Assembly: GCA_963854835.1 (NCBI GenBank)
Contig: OY978525.1
Span: 74,569,628-74,633,627 of the forward strand
Length of the DNA: 64,000 bases
Direction of reading: 5' to 3'
Origin: Megamerina dolium
Lineage: Eukaryota > Arthropoda > Insecta > Diptera > Megamerinidae
The position numbers and the translations under genes are program-made. Positions 44,426-55,293 of this stretch are shown here, piece after piece. The notes under the pieces were generated by a model, which was not told the origin of the DNA, made no database searches, and saw only the letters and a list, made by a program, of their open reading frames with translations. How positions within the stretch are numbered: the stretch's first letter is position 1; each line of letters starts with the position of its first letter.

Positions 44426-44858
44426 TGTAACGAGTATCGAAGGTTTGTTACTCATAACTAATTGTGAATGACACAAATATTGGCAGCATCGAAACAAATG
44501 TCAACAAAAAAAAATAGGCAATAACCAGAACAAGCAAACGAGAAAGAAAGAGAAGAATCTCGACTGCAATAAAGGAAGATTCTGGACTATTGCCACAGAG
44601 TATAAATAGGGCCAGTTGTTGACAAACGCATCAATTCGACTCCAAAAGTGATAGAGGCAACGTAACACCATCAAGAGATTGGGGCAACATCACACGGTAG
44701 CAAGTTAAATTAAATAGTGAATGTAAATAGAGTTGATTAAATAAATTGTTGTTGTATACAGTTGTACAAAGTAAGTGTTGCAATTATTATTGTCAGAACC
44801 CAGTGATCGAACAGGGTGGATTCGAGTAGAATTAAACGTTCACAAAATAAAAATGTTG
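44426..44858 (+). mobile_element. Solo LTR of the gypsy-1 family
   Basis: About 433 bp, TGTAACGAGTATCGA...TTCACAAAATAAAAATGT, aligning along its whole length with the gypsy-1 LTR (13705-14142) in the opposite orientation, including GAGTATAAATAG and CAGTGATCGAACA. No gypsy sequence flanks it, as expected after LTR-LTR recombination. A target duplication is not clear. Confidence 0.85.
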
Positions 44859-45162
44859 AATAAAACGCACTAGAAATTGAATAACACGATATATCTATTA
44901 AATTCACTAGGTTTTTATTTTGAAATGATAGTCAGAATATTTAACATAGAATTATAATATATGTTTGAGGTTTGTTTATAAAAATATAATATACGCGGAA
45001 TGGCACGATGGTTATTGTTAAGGACCGAATTCGAATGGATCGGTCGATCGTCGCACGAGAGGCGAATATACAGCATAAAAGGAATTTATGCGGAGGGTCA
45101 GGGTGGCCATATGGTAAGTATGAAATTCAGGTACGTTAATAAAAAGTAAGTGTTTATTTAAC
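44859..45162. other. About 300 bp without a recognised gene
   Basis: AT-rich; may contain 3' sequence or the LTR of BEL-4, which reads leftward into it, but nothing can be matched. Confidence 0.4.
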
Positions 45163-45650
45163 TTAACTTATATTTACCTTCCTTTCAGGGACCAACCACA
45201 TGAATTGAGTGCCTGTGTTAAGCGAGCTGATTGCGTCTTCGGTTGCGCGTGTTTCGTTGCGACGAGCATTTATGAATCTTCGGCGACGATGCTGCGGAAT
45301 TTCACCACGGGGTTCCGACATTATCCTTACGGATGGAGTGTCCGGATGTAGAATCGTATAGTGTGCTAGCCTGCATTTTTTGCAGCTGTGTGGGGAGTCA
45401 CAGTCTCCGGTAACGTGCACATGCACAACATCTAGACGTTGACCAGGATTCAGGGCCAGGAACCCTCGGCAATGCAAAGCATGATTCCGATGGCACAGCT
45501 GGCACTGGTGATGTTCTTCACGTAAAGGAAAACGGCAATGAGTTTGGGAAATATTACCGTTATTCGGAAACCGATCGAGAACATCGGTTCGAGTGTCCAA
45601 CGCGAAACGATGTTCTATTTTACTTTGCTTAGATGTTGACATCATTTGAA
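45163..45650 (-). pseudogene. BEL-4 second gag-like zinc-knuckle region
   Basis: Continuous in frame with the protease above it. On minus: REEHHQCQLCHRNHALHC, then RGFLALNPGQRLDVVHVH, SPHSCKKCRLAHYTILH, followed by an Arg-rich tail (EIPQHRRRRFINARRNE) ending at 45163. The Cys/His pattern is that of a BEL nucleocapsid, yet the element's own gag knuckles lie at 46330-46560 and differ in sequence. RT, RNase H and integrase are absent between the protease and this block. Comparable blocks: 17750-18170 (BEL-2) and 29726-30422 (BEL-3). Confidence 0.68.
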
Positions 45651-47490
45651 TGAGTAGGTCACTAAGTATCCAGCCAAATATTGTATTCTGCGCGAGGAGG
45701 CTTCCACATATTTTTTGGTGGATTTCAGTTAGGAGGATTTGAGGAATCAAATCGCTACCTATGACCATGTCGATTTGCGTTTGTACGAAGCAATTTGGGT
45801 CGGCCAAATCTAACATTGGAAATTGCTGCCAATCGGGCTGGCAAATGTTGTACGTTGGAAGGAATTTGGACAATTGTGAGAGAACAATTGCCCGTGTTTG
45901 TAACTTTTTATTAGCCTTTGGAGCGTCTAAGGTAACGGTAGAAGTCTGGTTAGAGTTTTGAATGGTTTTGCCACACATTTCAGAAATTTCGACTTGAGTT
46001 GCTTGCGAGGGAAGCCTCAGCCAATTTTGAACCTTGGTAGAAATTAATGTTCTTTGAGAGCCTTGGTCGATGAGTGCTCGAACCTTGTGAAGTTCTCCGA
46101 GATGCTCTATAGAGAGAAGAGCTGTGGGAAAAAGTGTTCTTTCCTCATTTGAGGTGAACAATGCTTTCACCTTTGAAGAAGATTTGGAGCATGATGGGCA
46201 GGGTTATTCATCTTCGGATGATCGGTCCTGAGAAATCCGGTTTCTTGAAGGGCTTATCGTCTGCTGTAAGCTCATTTGGTAATTGTGAGATTGGAGTGTG
46301 GAAGCTTGCGCCAAAACTTTGGTATTCCTATTAGGTGTTGGCAGCTGATATGTGAAGCATCGAGTGATGCCTTCTCTGACATTGCAAACAGAATTGTTTG
46401 CTTTTGCAGTGCCGTTTAAGGTGAGTGAAAGCCAAGCAGTTCTCACAGAGATTGTATTTTTGAACTAGCTTCACTCTGTCGCGAACAGTTAACTTTTTGA
46501 ACCGCTCACAGGATTTTAGCGGGTGAGCAGCTTTGCAGATGGGACAAGAGAACGTCCGACTGCTTTCTTCAAACAAATTTTGGTTTCTGTTTTGACTCCG
46601 GTATTGGAGAAAGCCGGATTTATTCGACTTGACGCTGTTGAGCCTCTCCACGACTTGATACCTGAGAGTTAGGAATTCGTTCATTTGCTGCCAAGTTGGA
46701 ACATCCTTGCGGGAACTTAGAGATTGTTCTCAGAGTGCCAAGGGTTCTTCGGGCAGTTTTGAAGAGCAAATATGTACCAGGATTGGATTCCAATTCTCTG
46801 TCGAGACGCCTTGAGAGGATAAGACGGGCAGAGATTTGTTGATCGTGGTTTGCAGATTCTGAATTGCCTCGCTATTCTCGTAACTCACTTCAGGGAGTTT
46901 CAAGAGAGTTTTTATATTTTGTCGACCAGAATTCGCTTGTTTTCGAAACAGATCCCTAGCGCATTCCATGCCAATTCGAAATTTTCATTGCTGAGCTTGT
47001 ACTGTTTCACAATGGTTCCAGCTTTTCCTGCAGTTTTGTATCGGAGGTGACACAGTTTTTCGGCAGAAGAGAGTTTGGGGTGGTTAATTTAAACCGCCGT
47101 AAACATGTCGCGGAAGGACGTCCATTCTTCATACCAACCGGAAAATATTTCGGTATCACAAGCTGGAACAGTCAGGCAAATCACGGAATTATTTGCCTGC
47201 TCTGTTGCAGAAATAGGGGAAATTTCTGCTTGTGATGAAAGTTCTAATCTGGATGGTGACTGAACTTCCTAGAGATCCGAAATCTGTGCTTTTATTGTGT
47301 GCACGTGCTCTTGCCAGAGTTCCATTTTATTTCTCGCTGCCAGTTTGAAATTACTGGGCAGCTCGTCCTCATCCTAGAATCCTACTTTTCTGTAAGCAGC
47401 CTTCTTATCCTCATATTCTAAGCTAGAGAGAGCTGGATAGCTGGAGAGATCTTCCAGCTTGATCTTCAGGAGAGAAGTTAACAGAAAAGT
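45651..47490 (-). pseudogene. BEL-4 gag and protease
   Basis: On minus from about 47490: gag with LSSYPALSSLEYEDKKAAYR, VPACDTEIFSGWYEEWTSFR and KLSSAEKLCHLRYKTAG, then FELAWNALG, LLKLPEVSYENSEAIQNLQ and MNEFLTLRYQVVERLNS; knuckles CPICKAAHPLKSCERF, CENCLAFTHLKRHC and CLQCQRRHHSMLH; protease with ALIDQGSQRTLISTKV near 46065 (DQG in place of the usual DSG), DMVIGSDLIPQILL and LLAQNTIFGWILSD. It is open in longer pieces than BEL-2 or BEL-3 but has several stops in the gag. A separate BEL family from BEL-1, -2 and -3. Confidence 0.83.
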
Positions 47491-47791
47491 TATAGATGTA
47501 GTGTCAAACCAAAATTAAATATTTGATGGAAAACTGTTACACGTAAAAATAGAATGACTTGAAAAAATGTTGCAATATTTTCCAGTCTTCTAGTTGCAAG
47601 TTTGAACGATATCAGTCACAAAAAATCCGGAGAAATTGTGTTTTGGAGATTGCTGCTAGTGCAGAAAAATTGTTGGAAATTGACTAATTTATTAGGTTTT
47701 ATCGAGTGATAGAAATATCACTTTGTCAACGATAGGACGTTTAAAATTATAACAATCAAGTAAAGAAATATCGATAATAGAGAAATTATCG
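47491..47791. other. About 300 bp without a recognised gene
   Basis: AT-rich; contains several ATCGATAATAG/TATCGATA words (47770-47800) next to the left target duplication of SINE copy 4. Confidence 0.45.
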
Positions 47792-47807
47792 ATCGATAAT
47801 AGAAGTA
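47792..47807. repeat. Left target duplication of SINE copy 4
   Basis: ATCGATAATAGAAGTA, identical to 54432-54447, which abuts the head of the SINE at 54431. The two copies are now 6.6 kb apart because gypsy-2 inserted between them. Confidence 0.85.
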
Positions 47808-47814
47808 TGTATGT

Positions 47815-48290
47815 TGTAACGAAGTAAGTACGTAAGTACTTCGTCACATACTCCGTATACAAATATTTACTACATAAATACTATCTTAAACATAAGATAA
47901 TTTTCTAAATGTAATACCCCAGGTAATCCACTCATACACACACACATACTCGCACTCACACATCTATCGTACACACACACACATGCGAAACTACACTCTC
48001 ACCGTTTACTTACAATCAACATTAACTAGGAGAGAGAGAAGGAATACCACCCACACAGGGAGATGTAACGAAGTAATCCACTCATACACACACACATACT
48101 CACACTCACACATTTATCGTACACACACACACATGCGAAACTACACTCTCACCGTGCACAGGGCACCTGTGCACTACGCACTAACGCACACATATACTGG
48201 ACATATACTAACGCACACATATACTGGAGCAAGGAAAATACTGCAGTACACATATACACCATATTGGAAGTGTACTAACATTGGAATAAC
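47815..48290 (+). repeat. 5' LTR region of gypsy-2, rearranged
   Basis: 47815-48055 matches the start of the 3' LTR. At 48056 the sequence GGGAGATGTAACGAAGTAATCCACTC appears: the junction of purine tract and LTR start repeated, with about 100 bp missing after it. A jump near 48155 then joins CTCTCACCGT to GCACAGGGCACCT, which are about 250 bp apart in the 3' LTR. The end and the primer-binding site cannot be fixed. Confidence 0.7.
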
Positions 48291-48301
48291 TGAGAGAAAA
48301 A

Positions 48302-49369
48302 ATGAGTCGTGCGTTTGTGAATTTCTTAAATAAAGAAGAATTGACGCAGTGCCTAGGTGATCTAGGGTTGAAGCCAACCGGCACTGTGGACGAAATGAGG
48401 GGTGTTTTGAGAAATTACATTAAAGATGGCAACTTACCACCTGAACATATCGAAATTATCGACCAGTTGAGGACATTTTCGGAGAAAGAATTAAAAGTCG
48501 CCACTCAGGTACAGCGTGGTGGTTCAGTCAGCGAGGTAGATCCGGGTATCACCGTGGGGGCAAGTGGTAGTGGAGCAAACCAACAACAATCCTGTTCTTC
48601 ACCTGTATCACTAGCTGTACAAGATAAACCTCAGTTAGATTTAGCCTCCATTTGTGACATGGTACGCAAGTGGGGTGTTAAATACGAAGGTGGCAAAGAA
48701 CCACTGTTGTTTCTAGAACGTATCGAAGAGCTAGCGTCCTGCTATGAGATACCTAAACACGCATTACTAAATACTATGCCCGAATTATTACGTGGAGACG
48801 CTTTATCTTGGTACAGGAATAATAGAGACCTTTGGGACTCATATCATGATTTTGTAGAAGATTTTAAGCTGTTCTTTTTGCCTGCACGTTTCTTTGAAAC
48901 ACTCGAAGACGACATCAGAAAAAGAATTCAACGCCCAAAAGAGAAATTTGTAACATTTGTCACTGCAATACAATCCATGATGCGTTGGACCTCGATGTCA
49001 CAAAGCCAACAGCTCGAACGGATATTTCGGAATAGCCGTACTGAATACCGAATGTACATTAAAAGACGAGAATTCAGTGTACTTAGAGAGTTGATTATCT
49101 TAACACAGGAGTACGAATCCATTGGACCAGAAGAAGGTATGAATAGAAGAACTGTTAACCGCATGCAAACGGTGCTTGGCCTTCAGAATGAAGAGACCAT
49201 GTGTTTTCGATGTGGGGAACGTGGCCACAACCGGTCTAGCTGCACAAATCGACAAATTATGTTTTGTTGGGATTGTGGTAATCGGGGTGTTAGAACTGTT
49301 GACTGTTGTCGAAGAAGTACGGGAAACGGTTTAAGAGATCCTGCAGCGAAGGGTGTGGAAAATCTCTAA
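48302..49369 (+). CDS. gypsy-2 gag with SAP-like start and zinc knuckles
   Basis: 355 codons from ATG 48302. The N-terminus (residues about 9-42; ELTQCLGDLGLKPTGTVDEM, then a basic helix) fits a SAP-like motif. A retrotransposon capsid domain follows (about 120-270; LFLERIEELASCYEIP, LRGDALSWYRNN). The end has one canonical CCHC knuckle (CFRCGERGHNRSSC) and a second in which His is replaced by Val (CWDCGNRGVRTVDC). It overlaps pol by about 60 bp in a different frame, so pol is expected to be made by frameshifting. The frame is open throughout. Family role: capsid assembly and RNA packaging. Confidence 0.87.
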   Translation: MSRAFVNFLNKEELTQCLGDLGLKPTGTVDEMRGVLRNYIKDGNLPPEHIEIIDQLRTFSEKELKVATQVQRGGSVSEVDPGITVGASGSGANQQQSCSSPVSLAVQDKPQLDLASICDMVRKWGVKYEGGKEPLLFLERIEELASCYEIPKHALLNTMPELLRGDALSWYRNNRDLWDSYHDFVEDFKLFFLPARFFETLEDDIRKRIQRPKEKFVTFVTAIQSMMRWTSMSQSQQLERIFRNSRTEYRMYIKRREFSVLRELIILTQEYESIGPEEGMNRRTVNRMQTVLGLQNEETMCFRCGERGHNRSSCTNRQIMFCWDCGNRGVRTVDCCRRSTGNGLRDPAAKGVENL

Positions 49370-52300
49370 AGTTATACCCCTTCATAATTAAAATTAAATA
49401 CGGGAAAGATGGCCGCCTAGCAACAAATATTATGATCAGGCAAACAAGGTACGTTGCTACTGTAGATACTGGAGCCACTCATTCTTGCATTGAACTCAAC
49501 ATAGTCCATAATTTAAATCTTCATATCCATGACTCCACAATTAAAACCCTCAAATTGGCTGATTCGTCGATGATACGAGTTGAAGGTTGCGTTAATAGTT
49601 GGGTTACTCTTAATGGAATAGTATTTCAACACAGTTTCTTAGTTCTCCGAACAAGCCTAGACCCAATAATTCTTGGAATGGACTTTCTGCAACGAACCGG
49701 CGCTACAATACAAATCCAACCTAAAGATCGAGTTACTGCAACCGCGAAAAATACGTCCACTGCGACGCAGCCAGGATGCGCAACAATAAACCACAACGTC
49801 AAAGATGACAATGAATTCCAGATAGTCCAAGCCTTTCTAGATGAGCAGCTCTCACGGTTTCAAAATATCAACGGCACGTCGAATATAACTGAACACGTCA
49901 TTATTATGAAACACCAGAGGCCACTAAAGCAACGATATTTCCCTCGTAACCCAGCGATGCAAAAAATAATTGATGACGAAATTGAAGAATTGCTAAAAGA
50001 TAATCGTATCGAACCATCAAAGAGCCCATATAGTTCTCCAATTGTGCTGGTGCGGAAAAAGAATGGTGAGTGGCGATTATGTATAGATTATCGCCAACTA
50101 AACGAACACTCAATTCGCGATGCGTACCCACTACCTCGAATTAATACAATCCTCGAAAAACTCCGCAATGGCAAATATTTTAGTACCATTGACCTTCGAC
50201 AAGGCTACTGGCAAATTCCTATGGCACAAGATAGCAAACTATACACTGCGTTTACGGTACCCGGACGAGGTCTGTTTCAATGGAGAGTCATGCCTTTTGG
50301 ACTGCACTCAGCACCGGCTACTTTTCAACGAGCATTAGATAACGTCATTGGACCTTCAATGGACTCTTTTGCTTTTGCATATTTGGATGATATCGTAGTG
50401 ATGGGACGTACATTGGAGGAACATCTGGCCAATCTCAAGACGGTATTCGATCGACTGATCGAAGCCAAGTTAAGAATAAATCCGGACAAATGTTCATTTG
50501 TAAAGAAAGAAATAAAGTATTTGGGACATGTAGTCAGTCAGCACGGTGTGCATACTGATCCAGAGAAGGTATGTGCAATCATGAATATACAGCCACCCAC
50601 AACACTTACTGAACTGAGGTCCTTCCTGAACACGGCTGCGTGGTACCGTCGTTTCATTCCAGACTTCTCAACACTAGTAAGCCCATTGAACAAATTGCTA
50701 CAAAAGAACAATAAATGGAAATGGGCAGATGAAGAGCAGACAGCATTCATCTCATTGAAACACAAACTTTCGGAAGCACCTGCACTCACATGTCCAGACT
50801 TCGAGCGTACGTTTATACTACAGACGGATGCAAGTGATGTTGGTTTAGGAGTGGTCCTTCTACAAGAGTTCGACGATGGCGAAAAGGTAATAGCGTATGC
50901 TAGCCGTACTCTAATGCCAACAGAACGAAACTACACGGTTACAGAAAAAGAATGTCTAGCAATAGTATGGGGCATTCGGAAGATGAAACACTATTTAGAA
51001 GGTTATCACTTTGTCATTGTTACCGATCATCAATCATTAAAATGGCTCAACTCTATCGAATCTCCATCGGGGCGAATTGCTCGCTGGGCCCTAGAAATGA
51101 AGCAATATGATTACGAGGTAAGGTACCGAAAAGGAAAATTTAATGTTATTGCCGATTGCCTTTCTCGCTCACCGTTGACCAACATTGAAAATTGCCATGG
51201 TGTTCTCCAATCTCTTCAACAAACTACCGAAGATTCACACGATAAGTGGATTTGTCCAAAGTGGAAATGGTCACACGAAGACCTCAAGATCTACCAGACT
51301 ACCGAATAGACGATAACGGTAATTTATGCCGACATATTTACGATGCAACCGCCTATAATGACATGGATCCTGTTCCTTGGAAACTGGTAGTGCCAAAATC
51401 GGAACGGATTAGTGTTTTGAGAGAGTGTCATGATGATATCACAGCCGGACACCTAGGAATAGCCAAAACAACATCAAGTACTACTGGCCAGGTATGTTCC
51501 GAGACGTAGCAAAGTATGTACGACGATGCGAAACATGTCAAAAATTTAAAGCATCCCAAGAGGCCCCTGCAGGGAAAATGAGAACAACTCTAGCATCACG
51601 GCCTTGGTCGATAGTATCAGCAGATTTTGTAGGTCCACTCCCACGATCCATGCACGGAAATACCACGTTGATCGTGTTCCATGACAAATTTAGTAAATGG
51701 TCAGAATTCGTAGCTACTAGAAAAGCTACCACTAAAACTTTCATAAAGGCATTTAGGGAACAAATTTTAGCTCGATATGGAGTTCCTGATATTCTCATAA
51801 CTGACAATGGTGCTCAATTTACCAGTCGGGAATGCAAAAAATACTTCGAGACCCTTGGCGTCAAGCAACAATTTACTGCCCCCTATTCCCCACAAGAGAA
51901 CCCTACAGAGAGAATGAATCGCACAATTAAAACTATGATAGCCCAGAACAGTGAAGGAAACCAACGCAGGTGGGATGAGAGCTTACCAGAGTTAATGTTG
52001 GCAATAAATTCCAGTAAGCAGAGTTCAACAGGGTACAGCCCAGCATTCCTAACACAAGGGCGAGAACTACGTCTACCAAACACATTATTCAGTAGGAAAA
52101 TACATGAAAACCTTACAGAGCGATATAGTAACCCTAAAGTAAAGGCAAACCAGTTGAAAGAAATGTTCGAACTTGTGCGAGAGAATCGCGTAACAGCTTC
52201 TAATCAACAGGCTAAACACTATAATTTGAGACATCGTGCTTGGTCGCCACGGAAAGGCAATCTAGTTCTACTTCGCCAACACCATTTGTCAAAAGCGGCC

Positions 52301-52453
52301 GAGCATTTTGCAGCAAAACTTGCACCAAAATTTGATGGTCCCTTCGTTGTATCCGAACTTGTGTCCCCTGTGATCGTACGCCTTCGAGATCTTGCCAGCA
52401 ACAAAGACAAAGGCACTGCTCACTTGAAAGACTTAAAACCATATCACCACTAA
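49306..52453 (+). pseudogene. gypsy-2 pol: protease, RT, RNase H, integrase, two frameshifts
   Basis: Open from the gag overlap to a TAG at 51307. Protease ATVDTGATHS near 49460; RT with WRLCIDYRQLN, GLHSAPATFQ and YLDDIVV near 50380; RNase H with LQTDASDVGLGVVL near 50820 and VTDHQSLKWL. A frameshift between 51246 and 51307 moves to the next frame (CHDDITAGHLGIAKT, the His pair of the integrase zinc finger). A second near 51480 moves on to YVRRCETCQKFKA and the catalytic core with all three acidic blocks: SADFVGPLP, TDNGAQFTS and NPTERMNR. The C-terminal part (FAAKLAPKFDGPFVV) ends at TAA 52451-52453. Integrase and RNase H are thus complete apart from two indels. Confidence 0.9.
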
Positions 52454-52608
52454 CAATAAATAACAGCAAATAAACAACAATAAATACACCTCACTACACT
52501 AAGACAGCAAATCTAACATGGTGACAGCGTGTGAGAGGATATTTGATTGTATTTACCCTTCCAATCCTTGTGGTAGAATCTACAACAACTCGCCTACGTG
52601 GCATCGAC

Positions 52609-53148
52609 ATGACACAATTTTATTCGTCTCAACGCAACTATTACAATACGAATTATAATTACCGTTTAGTAAAATATAGGAGCATAATGAATGCAGACCG
52701 TAACTATGAGGAAGTGCAGTACGAGCAGCACAGAAAGAAAAGTCCATCTGAAGAGCCAACTATCGTCCCGAAGAGAGCCAAAGTAATAATAACATCTGAT
52801 GTTACCGACTTACCCAAATTATATATTGAAGACATTGTTAGCGCATGGAGAAACACAAAACAGAAGGAAGACAATGCTTCAGATCATAAAATTGTAGCCT
52901 CGGATAGACTTGCTAAACTAGTCACAGATCTGGGAATCGACAAGGAGTTTGACAATTACAATAATGTAATTAAAGATATATTGTCACAGATAAGTGCTGT
53001 TAAACCCGGTGTTCGTACACGATTCAACATGGAGACAGCTGAAGGCATGGCCCAGATATACATCCGACGCTCTTTGGATATTTGGCTGTTTCTGGGAGAA
53101 CAAAAGCTCATCTTTCCAAAACCAAGGAATGATACTGCTAGTATCTAG
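52609..53148 (+). CDS. gypsy-2 third ORF, unknown protein
   Basis: 179 codons from ATG 52609, the first ATG of an open frame that starts farther upstream, downstream of integrase and before the polypurine tract. It is hydrophilic and charged: a Tyr/Asn-rich start (SSQRNYYNTNYNYRLVKY), a basic segment (HRKKSPSEEPTIVPKRAKV) that could be a nuclear signal, then a helical C-terminal part (VSAWRNTKQKEDN, LAKLVTDLGIDKEFDNY, MAQIYIRRSLDIWLFLGEQK). Apart from the region before this ATG (YLIVFTLPILVV if the frame were entered earlier) there is no membrane segment, so it does not look like an envelope. I do not recognise the family. It stayed open although pol carries frameshifts, but the element is young, so this says little about selection. 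Confidence 0.65.
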   Translation: MTQFYSSQRNYYNTNYNYRLVKYRSIMNADRNYEEVQYEQHRKKSPSEEPTIVPKRAKVIITSDVTDLPKLYIEDIVSAWRNTKQKEDNASDHKIVASDRLAKLVTDLGIDKEFDNYNNVIKDILSQISAVKPGVRTRFNMETAEGMAQIYIRRSLDIWLFLGEQKLIFPKPRNDTASI

Positions 53149-53217
53149 TATTAATTTCTTTAATTTTGTATTTAATTATTATTATTTTTTTTCTTTTTTT
53201 TTGAAGAGGGGGGGAGA

Positions 53218-54073
53218 TGTAACGAAGTAAGTACGTAAGTACTTCGTCACATACTCCGTATACAAATATTTACTACATACATACTATCTTAAACATAAGA
53301 TAATTTTCTAAATGTAATACCCCAGGAAATCCACTCATACACACACACATACTCGCACTCACACATCTATCGTACACACACATGCGAAACTACACTCTCA
53401 CCGTTTACTTACAATCCACATCAACTAGGAGAGAGAGAGAAGGAATACCACCCACATAGTCGTAAATATGTTTCACAACCAACGATCACTATCAAGGGAC
53501 TTACGACGACTTAAATCGACAGTTGGCCTCTGGCTGCCGTGGTGTGGGGACATATCTCCATACTGGGACAGAAAGAGACCAACTACACACACATGACTGT
53601 GTCGCAGAGTGTCGATTCGGTACCAATCGGCGCAGGCGACAAGGCATGTGTCGTAGTGCACAGGGCACCTACTGGTTGGTAACCGCCATAGGACCCAGGC
53701 ATTAGTACTAACACTAATTAACCACTAACACCATCATCTTCCATAAAACTCACGAGCCGAGGTTATGTGAGAGTCAGAGGAGGAGGAATTGGGAGACAGG
53801 GTCTAGCGGTTCGAAGTGCCAGTGGTCGTGGAGCGCAAAACTGGGGTAATCAACCCTTTCTTAATTGTGTGATTTGCTTGCAATATACCGATAAGTAATA
53901 TAATAGCTAAATTAAATAGTATAACAAATAAATGGAGTAATATAATAAGTAAATGAAATAAAAAGAATAAATAAATGAAATAATATAATAAATAAAGGGA
54001 ATAATATAATAAAAATAAATAAATTCAATTTGAACCCTGGCACCGACGAGTTTGACCAGCAGAGAGCATTATA
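53218..54073 (+). repeat. 3' LTR of gypsy-2
   Basis: TGTAACGAAG start after the purine tract; about 856 bp if it ends before the ATGTATG repeat next to the SINE. It has CA-rich (53325-53400) and TAAATAATA-type parts. The right end does not close in CA and is uncertain. Confidence 0.65.
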
Positions 54074-54077
54074 ATGT

Positions 54078-54431
54078 ATGTATGTGGTACTTGAAGCCCC
54101 AAAGGGATCATTGGCCAAGCTTCTCTTCCATTACTGTTATGCGTCTTAAATTTTAGACAGTATTAGAATGGACCTACTTATTTTAGCCGGTTCCGAATGG
54201 CAGAACACTTGTGACATCACTTTTTCTGAGCTTTGTCACAGAGTTCTTTTTAGAAGCTTTTTCATGGCAAGTTGTTACTGTCGGAAGAATTGCCAATTGC
54301 TTGCCGACAGGTGGGTACCGTTAGAAAGAAAAATCTTTTCGATATTAAATTTGTTATGCATCAGCCGGGTATTGAACCACGACCTACAGATCAGAACGCG
54401 AACACACTAACCACAGAGCTACGGCACCCAC
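54078..54431 (-). mobile_element. tRNA-derived SINE, copy 4, tail split by gypsy-2
   Basis: Nearly complete SINE, head at 54431 (box A TAGCTCTGTGGTTAG on minus, box B-like GTCGTGGTTCAATACC). Its right target duplication is 54432-54447 and the left one is 47792-47807, on the far side of gypsy-2. The remaining TGTATGT of the tail lies at 47808-47814. Confidence 0.87.
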
Positions 54432-54447
54432 ATCGATAATAGAAGTA

Positions 54448-55233
54448 TTATATATATATTACAATTTTTAAATGAGAATATCTTTGGGTGAGCAATAATA
54501 TACAACCAAACAAGAACACGAGAAAAAATTGGAAAATTTGGGGTTTCCACTTTTTTTTTTAATATATAGCTGCAAGGAGATTACAGTTTCAGGGTTTAAA
54601 TTGAGCTATATATATATGAGAATAAAACAAACCAAAAATAAAAATGTGTATATATATAAGTGAATATACATAATTGTGTCAATATAACCAAAGAAATATG
54701 TATATGAGAATATATATAAGAATAATGTGTATATATATATTAGTGAATATATATAATTAAAAAATTGAGAAATTTTAAACGATTTTGGGCGTTTAAAATT
54801 CAATATGTGCAAATGAAAATTGTTCTTATCTGTGTTACTGCTTGCTGCTGCTGGCAAGTTATTATCGTTGTGTTTTTGTTCTAAGTGTTGTGTACTATTT
54901 TTCCACAACACTTACTAAGTACCTAGCTCACAAGATTAACACCTAGACCTAAGCTCTTAAATATCCCTCGAGTCTAACACACTCGTTGACTGAAATAAAA
55001 CAATTATAATTTATTAAGGATACTTTATTTTATTGCTGGTGTTTTATATTTTTCACTTTTACACTAATACTGGAGGGCCTCGTAAGGATCGCAGTATTTA
55101 CACTTTTTCTTAATGCTAACACTTCGATGTAAGACTCACAACTGAACAACCACTGCCTTCAGTAAGCTGGTAGCTTATATCCATTTTTCTAACTCTAGCC
55201 ACATATCAATCTACCCACATACCAACATATAAC

Positions 55234-55235
<2 letters not shown>
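54448..55235. other. About 790 bp without a recognised gene
   Basis: AT-rich; includes TATATA-rich stretches at 54600-54760 and a less AT-rich piece at 55050-55200. No coding or repeat signal was matched. Confidence 0.45.

Positions 55236-55289
<54 letters not shown>
55236..55289. repeat. (TA)n microsatellite
   Basis: About 54 bp of TA repeats abutting the left end of the TIR element. Confidence 0.95.

Positions 55290-55293
<4 letters not shown>

Larger units (their letters stand above)
47815..54073 (+). mobile_element. Ty3/gypsy retrotransposon (gypsy-2) with an extra ORF
   Basis: Starts TGTAACGAAGTAAG, and the same start recurs at 53218 after a purine tract (GAAGAGGGGGGGAGA, 53203-53217). 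Over the first ~240 bp the two LTRs differ at only a handful of positions, so insertion was recent. Internal order: gag, pol (PR-RT-RH-IN) in another frame, then a third ORF. It inserted into the A/T-rich tail of SINE copy 4; an ATGT repeat at 47811-47814 and 54074-54077 may be the target duplication, although the site is a short TATG repeat. Two frameshifts in pol make it defective. Confidence 0.88.

Noticed and set aside
47983..48333. 116-codon His/Thr/Tyr-rich ORF overlapping the gypsy-2 5' LTR
   Set aside because: It is made of CA-rich LTR repeats and ends shortly after the real gag start in another frame.
52531..52608. Signal-peptide-like YLIVFTLPILVV start for the gypsy-2 third ORF
   Set aside because: That part of the frame would start at GTG; the first ATG is at 52609 and excludes it. 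It would count only if a spliced leader supplies an upstream ATG.
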